DNA from: Cloacibacterium sp964530915
GTDB lineage: Bacteria; Bacteroidota; Bacteroidia; Flavobacteriales; Weeksellaceae
Assembly: GCA_964530915.1 (NCBI GenBank)
Contig: CAZHCK010000026.1
Coordinates: forward strand, 1-30,779
Direction: 5' to 3'
Length of the DNA: 30,779 nt
The notes beneath the pieces are model-generated. The model made no database searches. It was not told the DNA's origin and saw nothing but the letters and a program-made list of their open reading frames with translations. The position numbers were made by a program, and so were the translations under genes. This document shows positions 16,832 through 23,947 of the stretch, in pieces. How positions within the stretch are numbered: the first letter of the stretch is position 1; every line of letters begins with the position of its first letter.

Positions 16832-16839
16832 CAAATTTA
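16832..16839 (-). promoter_or_regulatory. -7 promoter box for serS
   Basis: On the minus strand 16839-16832 reads TAAATTTG, an exact TAnnTTTG. It predicts transcription from about 16825 and a leader of about 55 bases before the serS ATG at 16769. No well-placed TTG is found upstream of it. I found no clear T-box antiterminator in this short leader. Confidence 0.5.
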
Positions 16840-16889
16840 CGGAATTATACCGATTAGTAATTTATAATAGTCCAATTAAAATTGTCCTA

Positions 16890-16934
16890 ATAAATAATCT
16901 ATCGGCATTCTACCAAAATTATTAGATTATTTAT
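16890..16934. terminator. Long inverted repeat downstream of the lipoprotein gene
   Basis: ATAAATAATCTA at 16890-16901 is the perfect reverse complement of TAGATTATTTAT at 16923-16934, with a 21-base loop. It lies 15 bases past the stop of the minus-strand lipoprotein gene and before serS. It has only one G-C pair and no T-run, so it is a poor intrinsic terminator; it may protect the 3' end of the message or bind a protein. Confidence 0.4.
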
Positions 16935-16948
16935 CATCGGAATTGGTA

Positions 16949-17455
16949 TCATTTTACGATATGAATGATGTTTGGCTGTCCTTCCACTTTAGAAAACGAA
17001 AGTTTATTGTTATACCAAACTTTGGAGACTTGAAACAAGTTAGGAGACCAATTGTACTCTACCTTCACTGTATCTACATCTGTTACCGTTTCTTTATTTA
17101 CTATTTTAGAAAGATTGATGTAAAAATCAGATTGATACGTTTTTTGACTTGCCGAAATAGAATCCTTTAAAATTCTAACCGCACCAGTTGCATAATCTAC
17201 ATAAGCTATCGTGTCTTGGTCTTTTTTGACGGAAATTCCTGTAATATCTTGCAAAGCTCTATCCGCATTTAAATCCTGAGCTCTCACTGCGGTAAAACCT
17301 CCAGGAATATTGGTATTGAGCAAATCTTGTCCAGAAGCATTTTTAATGTAAATATTAAGAACTTGGTCTATTTTCTGCAAGTCGCTTTCATCTTCTCCTC
17401 TACAAGAGCTAAGAAAAATTAAAATCCCTAAAATGATTAATCTGCTGAACTTCAT
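16949..17455 (-). CDS. Small lipoprotein of unknown function
   Basis: A 168-residue protein with a clear lipoprotein signal: MKFSRLIILGILIFLSSC, with the acylated cysteine at residue 18. An open frame extends 35 codons further upstream, but that stretch overlaps the flippase gene and precedes a perfect signal peptide, so the ATG at 17455 is preferred. The mature part is beta-rich with no motif I recognise (DQVLNIYIKNASGQDLLNT early, VKVEYNWSPN late). It lies 17 bases after the flippase gene and is probably in the same transcript, which suggests but does not prove a cell-surface role. Confidence 0.85.
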   Translation of the reverse strand: MKFSRLIILGILIFLSSCRGEDESDLQKIDQVLNIYIKNASGQDLLNTNIPGGFTAVRAQDLNADRALQDITGISVKKDQDTIAYVDYATGAVRILKDSISASQKTYQSDFYINLSKIVNKETVTDVDTVKVEYNWSPNLFQVSKVWYNNKLSFSKVEGQPNIIHIVK

Positions 17456-17472
17456 ATTGCAAAGATAATATT

Positions 17473-18711
17473 TTACAATTTTGGAGCACGATAAACCAAA
17501 TAAAAATAGCTTATCATTTGAAAAATTCCAATAAAAAATAAATTGACTAAACTTAACCAAGCTACTCCTTCTATACCAAAATTAGAGATAGTTGGTTTTA
17601 TTAAGACTAACAAAGATAGTATAGAAATCAATGCGGCTATTAAATTGTAAATAGATTTTCCTTTTGAAGCCAATAAATATCCAAATGGTGTTCTCAGCAA
17701 TAAAACACTGATAGAAGCAACGATTAAAATTTTAAAAACTTTAGGATTTTCGGCATAATCATTTCCGAATAAAGTTAAAATATATTCAGCTCCAAAATAA
17801 CTTACGGCAAATATTAAAATGGTTATGGGAACCATTAGTTTCCAAAAATTGAATAAAAATTGCAATTGATATTGATTATTTTGATGATTTTCACATAATT
17901 TAGGATAAGCAGCTTGAAAAAATAATGCGGCTAAAAAAAATAAATTAAAAGGAATAATAGAATAAATTCTATAATGTGCCACAGCAGAATTATCTAGAAA
18001 AATCCCGATAAAAAATACATCTAATAAAAAAATAAGTTCAGAAACTTGATTGGTAAAAGCCATTGTAACACAGAATTTCCAAAAGCTTTTTTCGGTGAAA
18101 TTTTCAAATAGAGTTCTATCAAAAGAAATTCTAAATCGATGAATAAACAAAATCACAAATGGTGATAAACAAAGGCTGAAAATATATCCCGTCACTCCAA
18201 AAAAGTAAGCTAAAAGAACTGCTGAAACAAGTAACAAGATATTAGAATATATTTCTATCTGCCCAAATTTCTTATTGTTATGAAACCCTCTAACTTCAGA
18301 TTTTGCTTGGTCTATTAAAAAAATACCAAATAGTCTGATCATGAATAAACTAACAATTAACAGCTGATTTCCATTTCCAAAAATAATAAAAGCCAAAACC
18401 AACATGATTAAACTCAACAAAATATTGAAAATCAAACCATAAGAAAAAGAATATGCAATGATTTTTTGTTTTTCTTTATTCTCTTTTTCTATAGCAGCAT
18501 ATCTTAATGCACCATGTGAACTCCCAAATCCAACAAATGGAATGAAAAAGCCAAGATAATTTAAACCATACATTACCCAACCTAAATCTTCCTTAGATAA
18601 AATTCTCGCCATAAAAAGCGTCAATAAAAAAGCTGCAATCTTTGATACAAAGAATGATGAAGCTACCCAAATTCCGCTTTGTTTAAAAAAATTAGATAGA
18701 AATTTTATCAT
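17473..18711 (-). CDS. Polysaccharide (Wzx-type) flippase
   Basis: A 412-residue integral membrane protein with about 12 helices. The N-terminal stretch SFFVSKIAAFLLTLFMARIL, followed by SKEDLGWVMYGLNY, is typical of the oligosaccharide flippase/MATE-like superfamily that moves lipid-linked sugars across the inner membrane. It overlaps the glycosyltransferase gene by four bases (ATGA at 18711-18708), so the two are coupled. The substrate is unknown; the unit could add to exopolysaccharide, O-antigen or a glycan for protein O-glycosylation. No polymerase or other sugar genes lie in this window. Confidence 0.88.
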   Translation of the reverse strand: MIKFLSNFFKQSGIWVASSFFVSKIAAFLLTLFMARILSKEDLGWVMYGLNYLGFFIPFVGFGSSHGALRYAAIEKENKEKQKIIAYSFSYGLIFNILLSLIMLVLAFIIFGNGNQLLIVSLFMIRLFGIFLIDQAKSEVRGFHNNKKFGQIEIYSNILLLVSAVLLAYFFGVTGYIFSLCLSPFVILFIHRFRISFDRTLFENFTEKSFWKFCVTMAFTNQVSELIFLLDVFFIGIFLDNSAVAHYRIYSIIPFNLFFLAALFFQAAYPKLCENHQNNQYQLQFLFNFWKLMVPITILIFAVSYFGAEYILTLFGNDYAENPKVFKILIVASISVLLLRTPFGYLLASKGKSIYNLIAALISILSLLVLIKPTISNFGIEGVAWLSLVNLFFIGIFQMISYFYLVYRAPKL

Positions 18712-19847
18712 TTTACAAGGACTTGCTTATAAATTTCAGAAAATTTTTCGGCGATTACGGAGTTAGAGAAATTTTCTACAACATATTTTCTTAAATTTTC
18801 AGAAGATTCTGATTCTACATGTTTTTCTAACATATTTTTCATGGCTTCTAATAATTCTTGACCATCTTTTTTCTCTATTAAAACACCTCTTTTTTCATTT
18901 AATAATTCAGAAATCCCACCCACTTTTGTAGCAATAACAGGAATTCCAGAAGCTAAACTTTCTAAAATCACACAAGGTTGATTTTCATAATCACTGAAAA
19001 GTACAAAACAATTCGCTGCTTTCATTTTTTCAGAAACTTGTTCTAAATTAAGCATCCCGAATGTTTTGATATAATCTTCCGCATTATTCTCACGAATAAT
19101 TTTTTGCAAAGGCTTCAAATCGCCATCACCACCAATTTGTAATTCGAATTGGGGATTTATTTGATGTAAATCTATGGCTGCTTTGATGATTTTTTCAGGA
19201 TTTTTCAGTGCAATAAGATTAGAAATATGTAAAAAAGTGAACTTTTCAGATTTTTCAAATTTTGGCGAAAACGAATCTGTATCTACGACATTTCCTACTA
19301 CTTTCATACGAGTAGTGATTCCTAATTTTCGCAAACCTGAAATTAAATTCTCGGTAACAGGAAGAATGAAAGATGCTTTTTCAGCAATTTTTTTTGCTAA
19401 AAAACGAGCAGGTTTAGAAATTTTAGCATGATTCAGTTCTTGAAAAATTGACCAATGCTCTGAAACCACATATGGAATTCCGTATTTTCTTTTCAAGGAA
19501 ACTGCAAAAAGCATATTGTTATGCAGAATATTTCCGTGAACCAAATCTGGTTTTTGCATTTTTTTGAAACCCAATTGATAGGCTTTCATTCTTCTCAAAA
19601 AATTCTGCAAAGGATTATTGGAATTTTTGTAATACACAATCAATGTTCTGATTCCATTGATAACTTGATCATCAAAAATGAATTTCTCCTTTTGATTAAA
19701 ATCGCCAATCGCATGAAGAACTTCCACATCATGAAGCAAAGAAACGGCTTCTGCATGACGCTGCACAAAGTTTCCATTCGTAGGTTCTAATTGATTAGGA
19801 AACCAAGACGAAATGAAGAGAATTTTATGTCGTGTATGAATACTCAA
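18708..19847 (-). CDS. GT4-family glycosyltransferase
   Basis: A cytoplasmic or membrane-associated sugar transferase of the GT-B fold. The N terminus HKILFISSWFPNQLEPTNG is the usual acceptor-side start. The C-terminal donor-binding half has the EX7E motif ENQPCVILE, followed by SLASGIPVIATKVGGISELL. No ATG occurs before the domain. A TTG at 19865 would lie inside the exact -7 box at 19863-19870, so I chose the in-frame TTG at 19847-19845, giving about 379 residues. The start is uncertain by a few codons; homologues would decide it. It leads a three-gene unit with the flippase and a lipoprotein. Confidence 0.88.
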   Translation of the reverse strand: MSIHTRHKILFISSWFPNQLEPTNGNFVQRHAEAVSLLHDVEVLHAIGDFNQKEKFIFDDQVINGIRTLIVYYKNSNNPLQNFLRRMKAYQLGFKKMQKPDLVHGNILHNNMLFAVSLKRKYGIPYVVSEHWSIFQELNHAKISKPARFLAKKIAEKASFILPVTENLISGLRKLGITTRMKVVGNVVDTDSFSPKFEKSEKFTFLHISNLIALKNPEKIIKAAIDLHQINPQFELQIGGDGDLKPLQKIIRENNAEDYIKTFGMLNLEQVSEKMKAANCFVLFSDYENQPCVILESLASGIPVIATKVGGISELLNEKRGVLIEKKDGQELLEAMKNMLEKHVESESSENLRKYVVENFSNSVIAEKFSEIYKQVLVK

Positions 19848-19862
19848 ACAGATAGTTTTATA

Positions 19863-19870
19863 CAAATTTA
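19863..19870 (-). promoter_or_regulatory. -7 promoter box for the glycosyltransferase-flippase unit
   Basis: On the minus strand 19870-19863 reads TAAATTTG, an exact TAnnTTTG. It would start transcription near 19857, only about ten bases before the TTG start chosen. No TTG -33 box is visible. Confidence 0.5.
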
Positions 19871-19926
19871 AAGAAAACTTTCTAGGAAATAGATTTTGAC
19901 TAAAATCAAATTGTAGTTTGAAATAA

Positions 19927-19954
19927 AAAAGTCGGGATAAAAAACCCGACTTTT
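19927..19954 (-). terminator. Terminator of the MCE/Fe-S operon
   Basis: A 10-bp stem (AAAAGTCGGG and CCCGACTTTT) with an 8-base A-rich loop, six bases past the stop codon of the gene at 19960. The six G-C-rich pairs and flanking T-run make it a good intrinsic terminator in the minus direction. Confidence 0.9.
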
Positions 19955-19959
19955 AAAAT

Positions 19960-20448
19960 TTATTTAATAAAACCAGCCCAACTTCGCTTGAAAGGAAGTA
20001 AAAAGTCTGATAAATAATTTACGTAAGTGTCTTTAGAAAAATCAAAAACTTCTACTTCTTCAGAGATTTCGCCATTTCTTACCGCTGTTCTAAAATCGGT
20101 CAGTTTCATGGTTTTTACTTCACCATTTTCCTTGTAACAAGCTTTCATTCTATCAAAAATTCCTAATTGATATTCTGCCTCTATTTCTCTCATCACACCG
20201 TTTAGAGAGTCCATAGAACAACCAGAAGCCTGTACTTTTTCTTCGTCTACTGTAATAATGATAAATTGCTTGTGGTCTATTTTAAAAGAAGACGTTAAGC
20301 CTTTCCCATGCGCATTCCAAGTAGGAAGAAAATCATACAATTTCTCCGTGATTTCCTTTACTTCTTTAGCGGTCAAAGCTCTAGAAGCAGGATAAATAAT
20401 TACTTTGAAATCATTGGTTTCTACTATGGTTGATTCTTCTATTTTCAT
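19960..20448 (-). CDS. Conserved Bacteroidota protein, often misnamed 'ABC transporter ATPase'
   Basis: A 162-residue soluble protein. The stretch IYPASRALTAKEV, the motif WNAHGKGL (Trp44, His47) and EKVQASGCSMDS (Cys77) match a family I know from Bacteroidota annotations as 'ABC transporter ATPase'. It has no Walker A, Walker B or ABC signature, so that name is not supported. The fixed Trp, His and Cys suggest a binding or active site, but no function is known to me. It is the last gene of the operon with the MCE protein and Fe-S proteins, 14 bases after the 56-codon membrane protein gene, and ends at a strong terminator. Confidence 0.85.
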   Translation of the reverse strand: MKIEESTIVETNDFKVIIYPASRALTAKEVKEITEKLYDFLPTWNAHGKGLTSSFKIDHKQFIIITVDEEKVQASGCSMDSLNGVMREIEAEYQLGIFDRMKACYKENGEVKTMKLTDFRTAVRNGEISEEVEVFDFSKDTYVNYLSDFLLPFKRSWAGFIK

Positions 20449-20462
20449 TTTTAAATTTATTA

Positions 20463-20633
20463 TTACTTTTTCAGATTTATTAAACTTGAAACACCAAGAA
20501 TTATTAACATAACGCTCGAAATATTTCTGAAAATCCTACTACTTTTATCAAAATCAAAACCATTTACATAAAAATCAATTACTAATGATATTAAACTTAT
20601 TATTATCAAAAAATATGCAATCTGTTTTGTCAT
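20463..20633 (-). CDS. Small two-helix membrane protein (56 codons)
   Basis: The ATG at 20633 opens a 56-codon frame: MTKQIAYFLIIISLISLVID, a short polar turn FYVNGFDFDKSSRIFRN, then VMLIILGVSSLINL and KK. That gives two hydrophobic helices with a charged loop and a Lys-Lys end, a typical small membrane protein. It fills the gap between the CCG-domain gene (15 bases away) and the 162-codon gene (14 bases away), with no other feature in the gap, which supports its being a real operon member. No function is known. It is short enough to be missed by standard gene calling. Confidence 0.75.
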   Translation of the reverse strand: MTKQIAYFLIIISLISLVIDFYVNGFDFDKSSRIFRNISSVMLIILGVSSLINLKK

Positions 20634-20648
20634 TTTTGATAATTAAGA

Positions 20649-21434
20649 TTATAAATCCTCTGCTTCAGCAATTAATTCTACGATGTCTTTTACCTCTACT
20701 TCTTCATTTTTGTTGAAGTGTTTTACACCATCTGTCATCATCGTGTTACAGAAAGGGCAACCCGTTGCTACTACTTTTGGATTTAGCGCAAGTGCTTCTT
20801 CTGTTCTTTCGATATTGATATCTTTATTGCCTTTTTCTGGTTCTTTAAACATTTGTGCACCTCCAGCTCCACAACATAATCCGTTGGTTTTGCAACGCTT
20901 CATTTCAACCAATTCTGCATCTAATTTTTCTAAAAGAACTCTTGGAGCTTCATATTCATCATTTGCTCTTCCTAAATAACACGGATCGTGGAAAGTGATT
21001 TTTTTACCTTTGAAAGCGCCACCTTCTATTTTTAGTCTTCCTTGTTCCATCAATTGCTGAAGCAACTGAGTATGGTGCATTACTTCGTAATTACCACCTA
21101 AACTAGGATATTCGTTTTTTAAAGTATTGAAGCAGTGCGGACAAGCGGTTACGATTTTCTTTACTTCGTAAGCGTTTAAAACTTCTATGTTCGTCAATGC
21201 CATCATCTGGAAAATGAATTCATTTCCAGCTCTTTTTGCAGGGTCTCCAGTACAAGATTCTTCTTGACCAAGAACTGCAAACTCTACTCCTACTTTATTT
21301 AAAATTTTAGCAAATGCTTTGGTAATTTTTTTGGCTCTATCGTCAAAACTTCCTGCACAACCTACCCAAAAAAGAACTTCTGGAGATTTTCCTTCGGCAG
21401 CATATTCTGCCATTGTTTTTATAGTGAAATCCAT
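20649..21434 (-). CDS. CCG-domain (Fe-S)-binding oxidoreductase subunit (HdrB/GlpC/LutA-like)
   Basis: A 261-residue cytoplasmic protein with two cysteine-rich CCG modules, as in heterodisulfide reductase HdrB, GlpC and LutA. The first is altered: Cys26, SCTG in place of CCG (Cys61), then CPHC (Cys98, Cys101). The second is canonical: Cys152, CCGAGG (Cys187-Cys188), then CPFC (Cys226, Cys229). Such modules bind Fe-S clusters. It pairs with the membrane Fe-S protein upstream (72-base gap); together they resemble an HdrCB-type electron-transfer pair. The electron acceptor or donor cannot be read from the sequence. Confidence 0.9.
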   Translation of the reverse strand: MDFTIKTMAEYAAEGKSPEVLFWVGCAGSFDDRAKKITKAFAKILNKVGVEFAVLGQEESCTGDPAKRAGNEFIFQMMALTNIEVLNAYEVKKIVTACPHCFNTLKNEYPSLGGNYEVMHHTQLLQQLMEQGRLKIEGGAFKGKKITFHDPCYLGRANDEYEAPRVLLEKLDAELVEMKRCKTNGLCCGAGGAQMFKEPEKGNKDINIERTEEALALNPKVVATGCPFCNTMMTDGVKHFNKNEEVEVKDIVELIAEAEDL

Positions 21435-21463
21435 ATTGTAAATATGCTAATTTGTTAATTTGC

Positions 21464-21493
21464 TGATGTGTTAATTTTCGCATCAACACATCA
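21464..21493. repeat. Inverted repeat with nearby short repeats between the Fe-S genes
   Basis: TGATGTGTT at 21464-21472 pairs with AACACATCA at 21485-21493 across a 12-base loop. Next to it at 21447-21480 the words TAATTTG and TTAATTT recur (GCTAATTTG, TTAATTTGC, TTAATTTTC). It lies inside an operon, 30-60 bases before the start of the CCG-domain gene, so a hairpin here could tune the amount of the two subunits or mark an RNA processing site. Confidence 0.55.
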
Positions 21494-21506
21494 TCTCATT
21501 GTCACA

Positions 21507-22838
21507 TTAATTTTCGTTTGCCCAATTTAATCTGTCTGCTTGGTTGTATTGCCAAGGTGCAGCATTGTTTTCAATATTAGTCATCATCATATTCAATTCT
21601 TGTGGCGCAGCAGATTGTTCCATAACTAGGAATCTACGCATTTCTACAATAATTGAAAGTGGATCAATTAATACCGGACAAGCTTCTACACAAGCATTAC
21701 AACTTGTACAAGCCCATAATTCTTCTTTGGTAATGTAATCGTTTAAGAGTTTTTTACCATCATCTACAAATTTTCCGTTTTTGTTGATGTTCTTGCCTAC
21801 TTCTTCTACTCTGTCTCTGGTAGACATCATAATTTTACGTGGCGAAAGTTTTTTACCTGTAATATTTGCTGGACAAACTGCAGTACATCTACCACATTCT
21901 GTACAAGAATAAGCATTCAGTAACTGTACTTGATTCAAATCAAAAATATCTTCGGTACCAAATTTAGCAGGAGGTTCTGCTCCTTCTGGTTGTGCTGCAT
22001 AAGGATCTGCATTAGGATCCATCATTAATTTGATTTCTTGAGTTACAGATTCTAAATTATTGAACTTACCTTTTTTCTCAAGATTAGCATACCATGTATT
22101 CGGGAATGCAAAAATGATGTGAAGGTGTTTAGAATAATATAAATAGTTCATGAAGAACAAAATTCCTACGAAATGGAACCACCAAGCTCCTCTTTCTATG
22201 AAATGTAAAAAACCATCACTGAAACCGAAAGATTGAAAAATCGGTGCAAAGAGATTTGATGAAACTGGGAAACTTCCGTGTGCTGCTAAAACGCCATTTT
22301 GCTGAAGCAACCAATCTGCTGCATTCATTTTGAAAAAAGCCATCATTAAGCAGAATTCTATCACCAAAATCCAATTCGCATCATTTTTTGGCCAACCTTT
22401 TAGGTCAATAGAAGATAGTCTAGGAATTTTAAGACCATTTCTTCTGATGAAGAATGCTACTACAGCAATCACTACTAACGCAGCTAAAACTTCTAATGTA
22501 GCAGTGAAAATTCCGTAAAGTGTATCTCCAAAAATTGAAGCTAAGAAACGGTGTGTACCGAAAATTCCATCTACAATGATTTCAATTAATTCAATGTTGA
22601 TAATCACGAAACCTACATAAACAATCATGTGCAAGAATGCTGCAACTGGGCGTTTTTTCATTTTGCTTTGCCCGAGAGCAACAGTTGCCATTGTTTTCCA
22701 TCTTTCTGAAGGGTTATCAGAACGATTGATTTCTCTTCCTAGTTTTATATTTCGGTAAATTTCTTTTAAACTTTTAAAAAACAGACCGAAACCAGCAATG
22801 AGTAAAACAAGGAATAAAATATTGTCTAAATATTGCAT
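21507..22838 (-). CDS. Membrane-bound Fe-S oxidoreductase (NarI-like helices plus two [4Fe-4S] motifs; HdrC/HdrE-like)
   Basis: A 443-residue protein. The N-terminal half has about five to six membrane helices with His residues in helices (AAFLHMIVY; WWFHFVGILFFMNY and SKHLHIIFAFPN), as in b-haem subunits of the NarI/HdrE kind. The C-terminal half has two ferredoxin motifs: Cys312/315/318/322 (CTECGRCTAVCP) and Cys377/380/383/387 (CTSCNACVEACP). It should pass electrons between the quinone pool and the CCG-domain partner encoded next. It follows the MCE gene by 34 bases. Haem binding is inferred from the helices and histidines, not proven. Confidence 0.9.
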   Translation of the reverse strand: MQYLDNILFLVLLIAGFGLFFKSLKEIYRNIKLGREINRSDNPSERWKTMATVALGQSKMKKRPVAAFLHMIVYVGFVIINIELIEIIVDGIFGTHRFLASIFGDTLYGIFTATLEVLAALVVIAVVAFFIRRNGLKIPRLSSIDLKGWPKNDANWILVIEFCLMMAFFKMNAADWLLQQNGVLAAHGSFPVSSNLFAPIFQSFGFSDGFLHFIERGAWWFHFVGILFFMNYLYYSKHLHIIFAFPNTWYANLEKKGKFNNLESVTQEIKLMMDPNADPYAAQPEGAEPPAKFGTEDIFDLNQVQLLNAYSCTECGRCTAVCPANITGKKLSPRKIMMSTRDRVEEVGKNINKNGKFVDDGKKLLNDYITKEELWACTSCNACVEACPVLIDPLSIIVEMRRFLVMEQSAAPQELNMMMTNIENNAAPWQYNQADRLNWANEN

Positions 22839-22872
22839 AGTTATTTTTTTCTCTTTTTCAAAAATACGTTAA

Positions 22873-23817
22873 TTATTTCTTACCAAAAACAGAAATATTT
22901 ATGTATCGCTTAGGATTTTCTTTCAGGTCTAAAATTAGACTATTAAGGTTCTCTGAGGTTTTATTAAGATTATTATATAATTCCTCATCTTTAGCCAATT
23001 TACCAAGGCTTCCTTCTCCATTATTAATCCCAGAAATTACTTGATTGAGTTTATTAGAAACTTCTGAAAGTCTTTCAACCGTTTGATTAAGTTGTTTTGT
23101 ATCAATACTTTCTGCGACTCTACCATATTTTTCTACAGCAGCATTCGCAGAAATCATAGTTTTATTAGCATTATCAAGTACATTCTCTACTCTACCTTGA
23201 CTAGAAGCCAATAATCTATTGGTTTGGTCAGAAGTATTTTTGAAAGAAGCAACTGTTTGGTTAAGACTTGCCAAAAGTATTTTAATTTCTCTTCTGTTTT
23301 GTTCGTCTACAATTTTATTGGTCGCTGCCATTGTAGAGTCTAGTTTAGTTAAAACACTTTGCACTTGATCTTTTACAGGGCCTACTTGCGAAGATAAACT
23401 TGCCATCAAAGAAGATTGAAAAGTTCCTCTTAAAGTGTCCCCATCTTTAGCAAAAGGTGCTTTATCATAAACCAAATGAATTCTTGCTTGTTTACCAGAC
23501 ATAATTCCTGGTTCAAAGATTTCTACAGTAGAATTTTTAGAAAAATTAAAACCTTTATCCACTAAAACTTTAACCACAAAATAAATGGTTCCGTCTTTGG
23601 CTGTTTGTGGAAGGATTTTATCTACCTGTCCTACTTTCAAACCGTTGATAGAAACTGGATTAGACTGCTCTAAACCGTCTACATTATCGAATTTTGCGTA
23701 GTAAATATTATCTGATGTAAAGAAACTTTTCCCCTTCATAAACTGGAAAAGAATAACGAATCCTACGATAGCTAAAAGTGCTATCAAACCTGCTTTTATT
23801 TCTTTAGTGTATTTCAC
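22873..23817 (-). CDS. MCE-domain (MlaD-type) lipid transport protein
   Basis: A 314-residue protein with one N-terminal membrane helix (about residues 10-27) and an MCE domain (about 38-115: YYAKFDNVDGLEQSNPVSINGLKVGQV and IMSGKQARIHLVYDKA). A long helical, probably coiled-coil region of about residues 140-300 follows. MCE proteins form hexameric rings that carry lipids between the membranes; MlaD works with an ABC transporter, but no ABC genes are in this window. It leads an operon with two Fe-S oxidoreductase subunits and two small conserved proteins. The start at 23817 follows a -7 box by about 20 bases; the start codon on the minus strand is GTG if read at 23817, with ATG-like context close by. 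Confidence 0.88.
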   Translation of the reverse strand: MKYTKEIKAGLIALLAIVGFVILFQFMKGKSFFTSDNIYYAKFDNVDGLEQSNPVSINGLKVGQVDKILPQTAKDGTIYFVVKVLVDKGFNFSKNSTVEIFEPGIMSGKQARIHLVYDKAPFAKDGDTLRGTFQSSLMASLSSQVGPVKDQVQSVLTKLDSTMAATNKIVDEQNRREIKILLASLNQTVASFKNTSDQTNRLLASSQGRVENVLDNANKTMISANAAVEKYGRVAESIDTKQLNQTVERLSEVSNKLNQVISGINNGEGSLGKLAKDEELYNNLNKTSENLNSLILDLKENPKRYINISVFGKK

Positions 23818-23839
23818 AATTTTATGAATTTTTAATCAG

Positions 23840-23847
23840 CAAATATA
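23840..23847 (-). promoter_or_regulatory. -7 promoter box for the MCE/Fe-S operon
   Basis: On the minus strand 23847-23840 reads TATATTTG, an exact TAnnTTTG. A TTG at 23875-23873 is 25 bases upstream, slightly longer than the normal spacer. Transcription would start near 23833 and give a leader of about 16 bases. Confidence 0.55.
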
Positions 23848-23897
23848 CTACTTTTTGAAGTAATGGTAGTTTCAATATTTCTGCATATTGTTATAAA

Positions 23898-23929
23898 AAA
23901 AGCGACTTTTTCTATAAAAAGTCGCTTTT
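23898..23929 (-). terminator. Terminator after the PpiD-like gene
   Basis: A 14-bp stem (AAAAGCGACTTTTT and AAAAAGTCGCTTTT) with a CTAT loop, 18 bases past the stop codon of the folding-factor gene at 23948. It separates that gene from the MCE operon. Confidence 0.92.
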
Positions 23930-23947
23930 AAATATTTATGAGAAGAA

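Noticed and set aside
17456..17560. N-terminal extension of the lipoprotein gene by 35 codons
   Set aside because: It overlaps the flippase gene and would bury a perfect lipoprotein signal peptide that starts at 17455.
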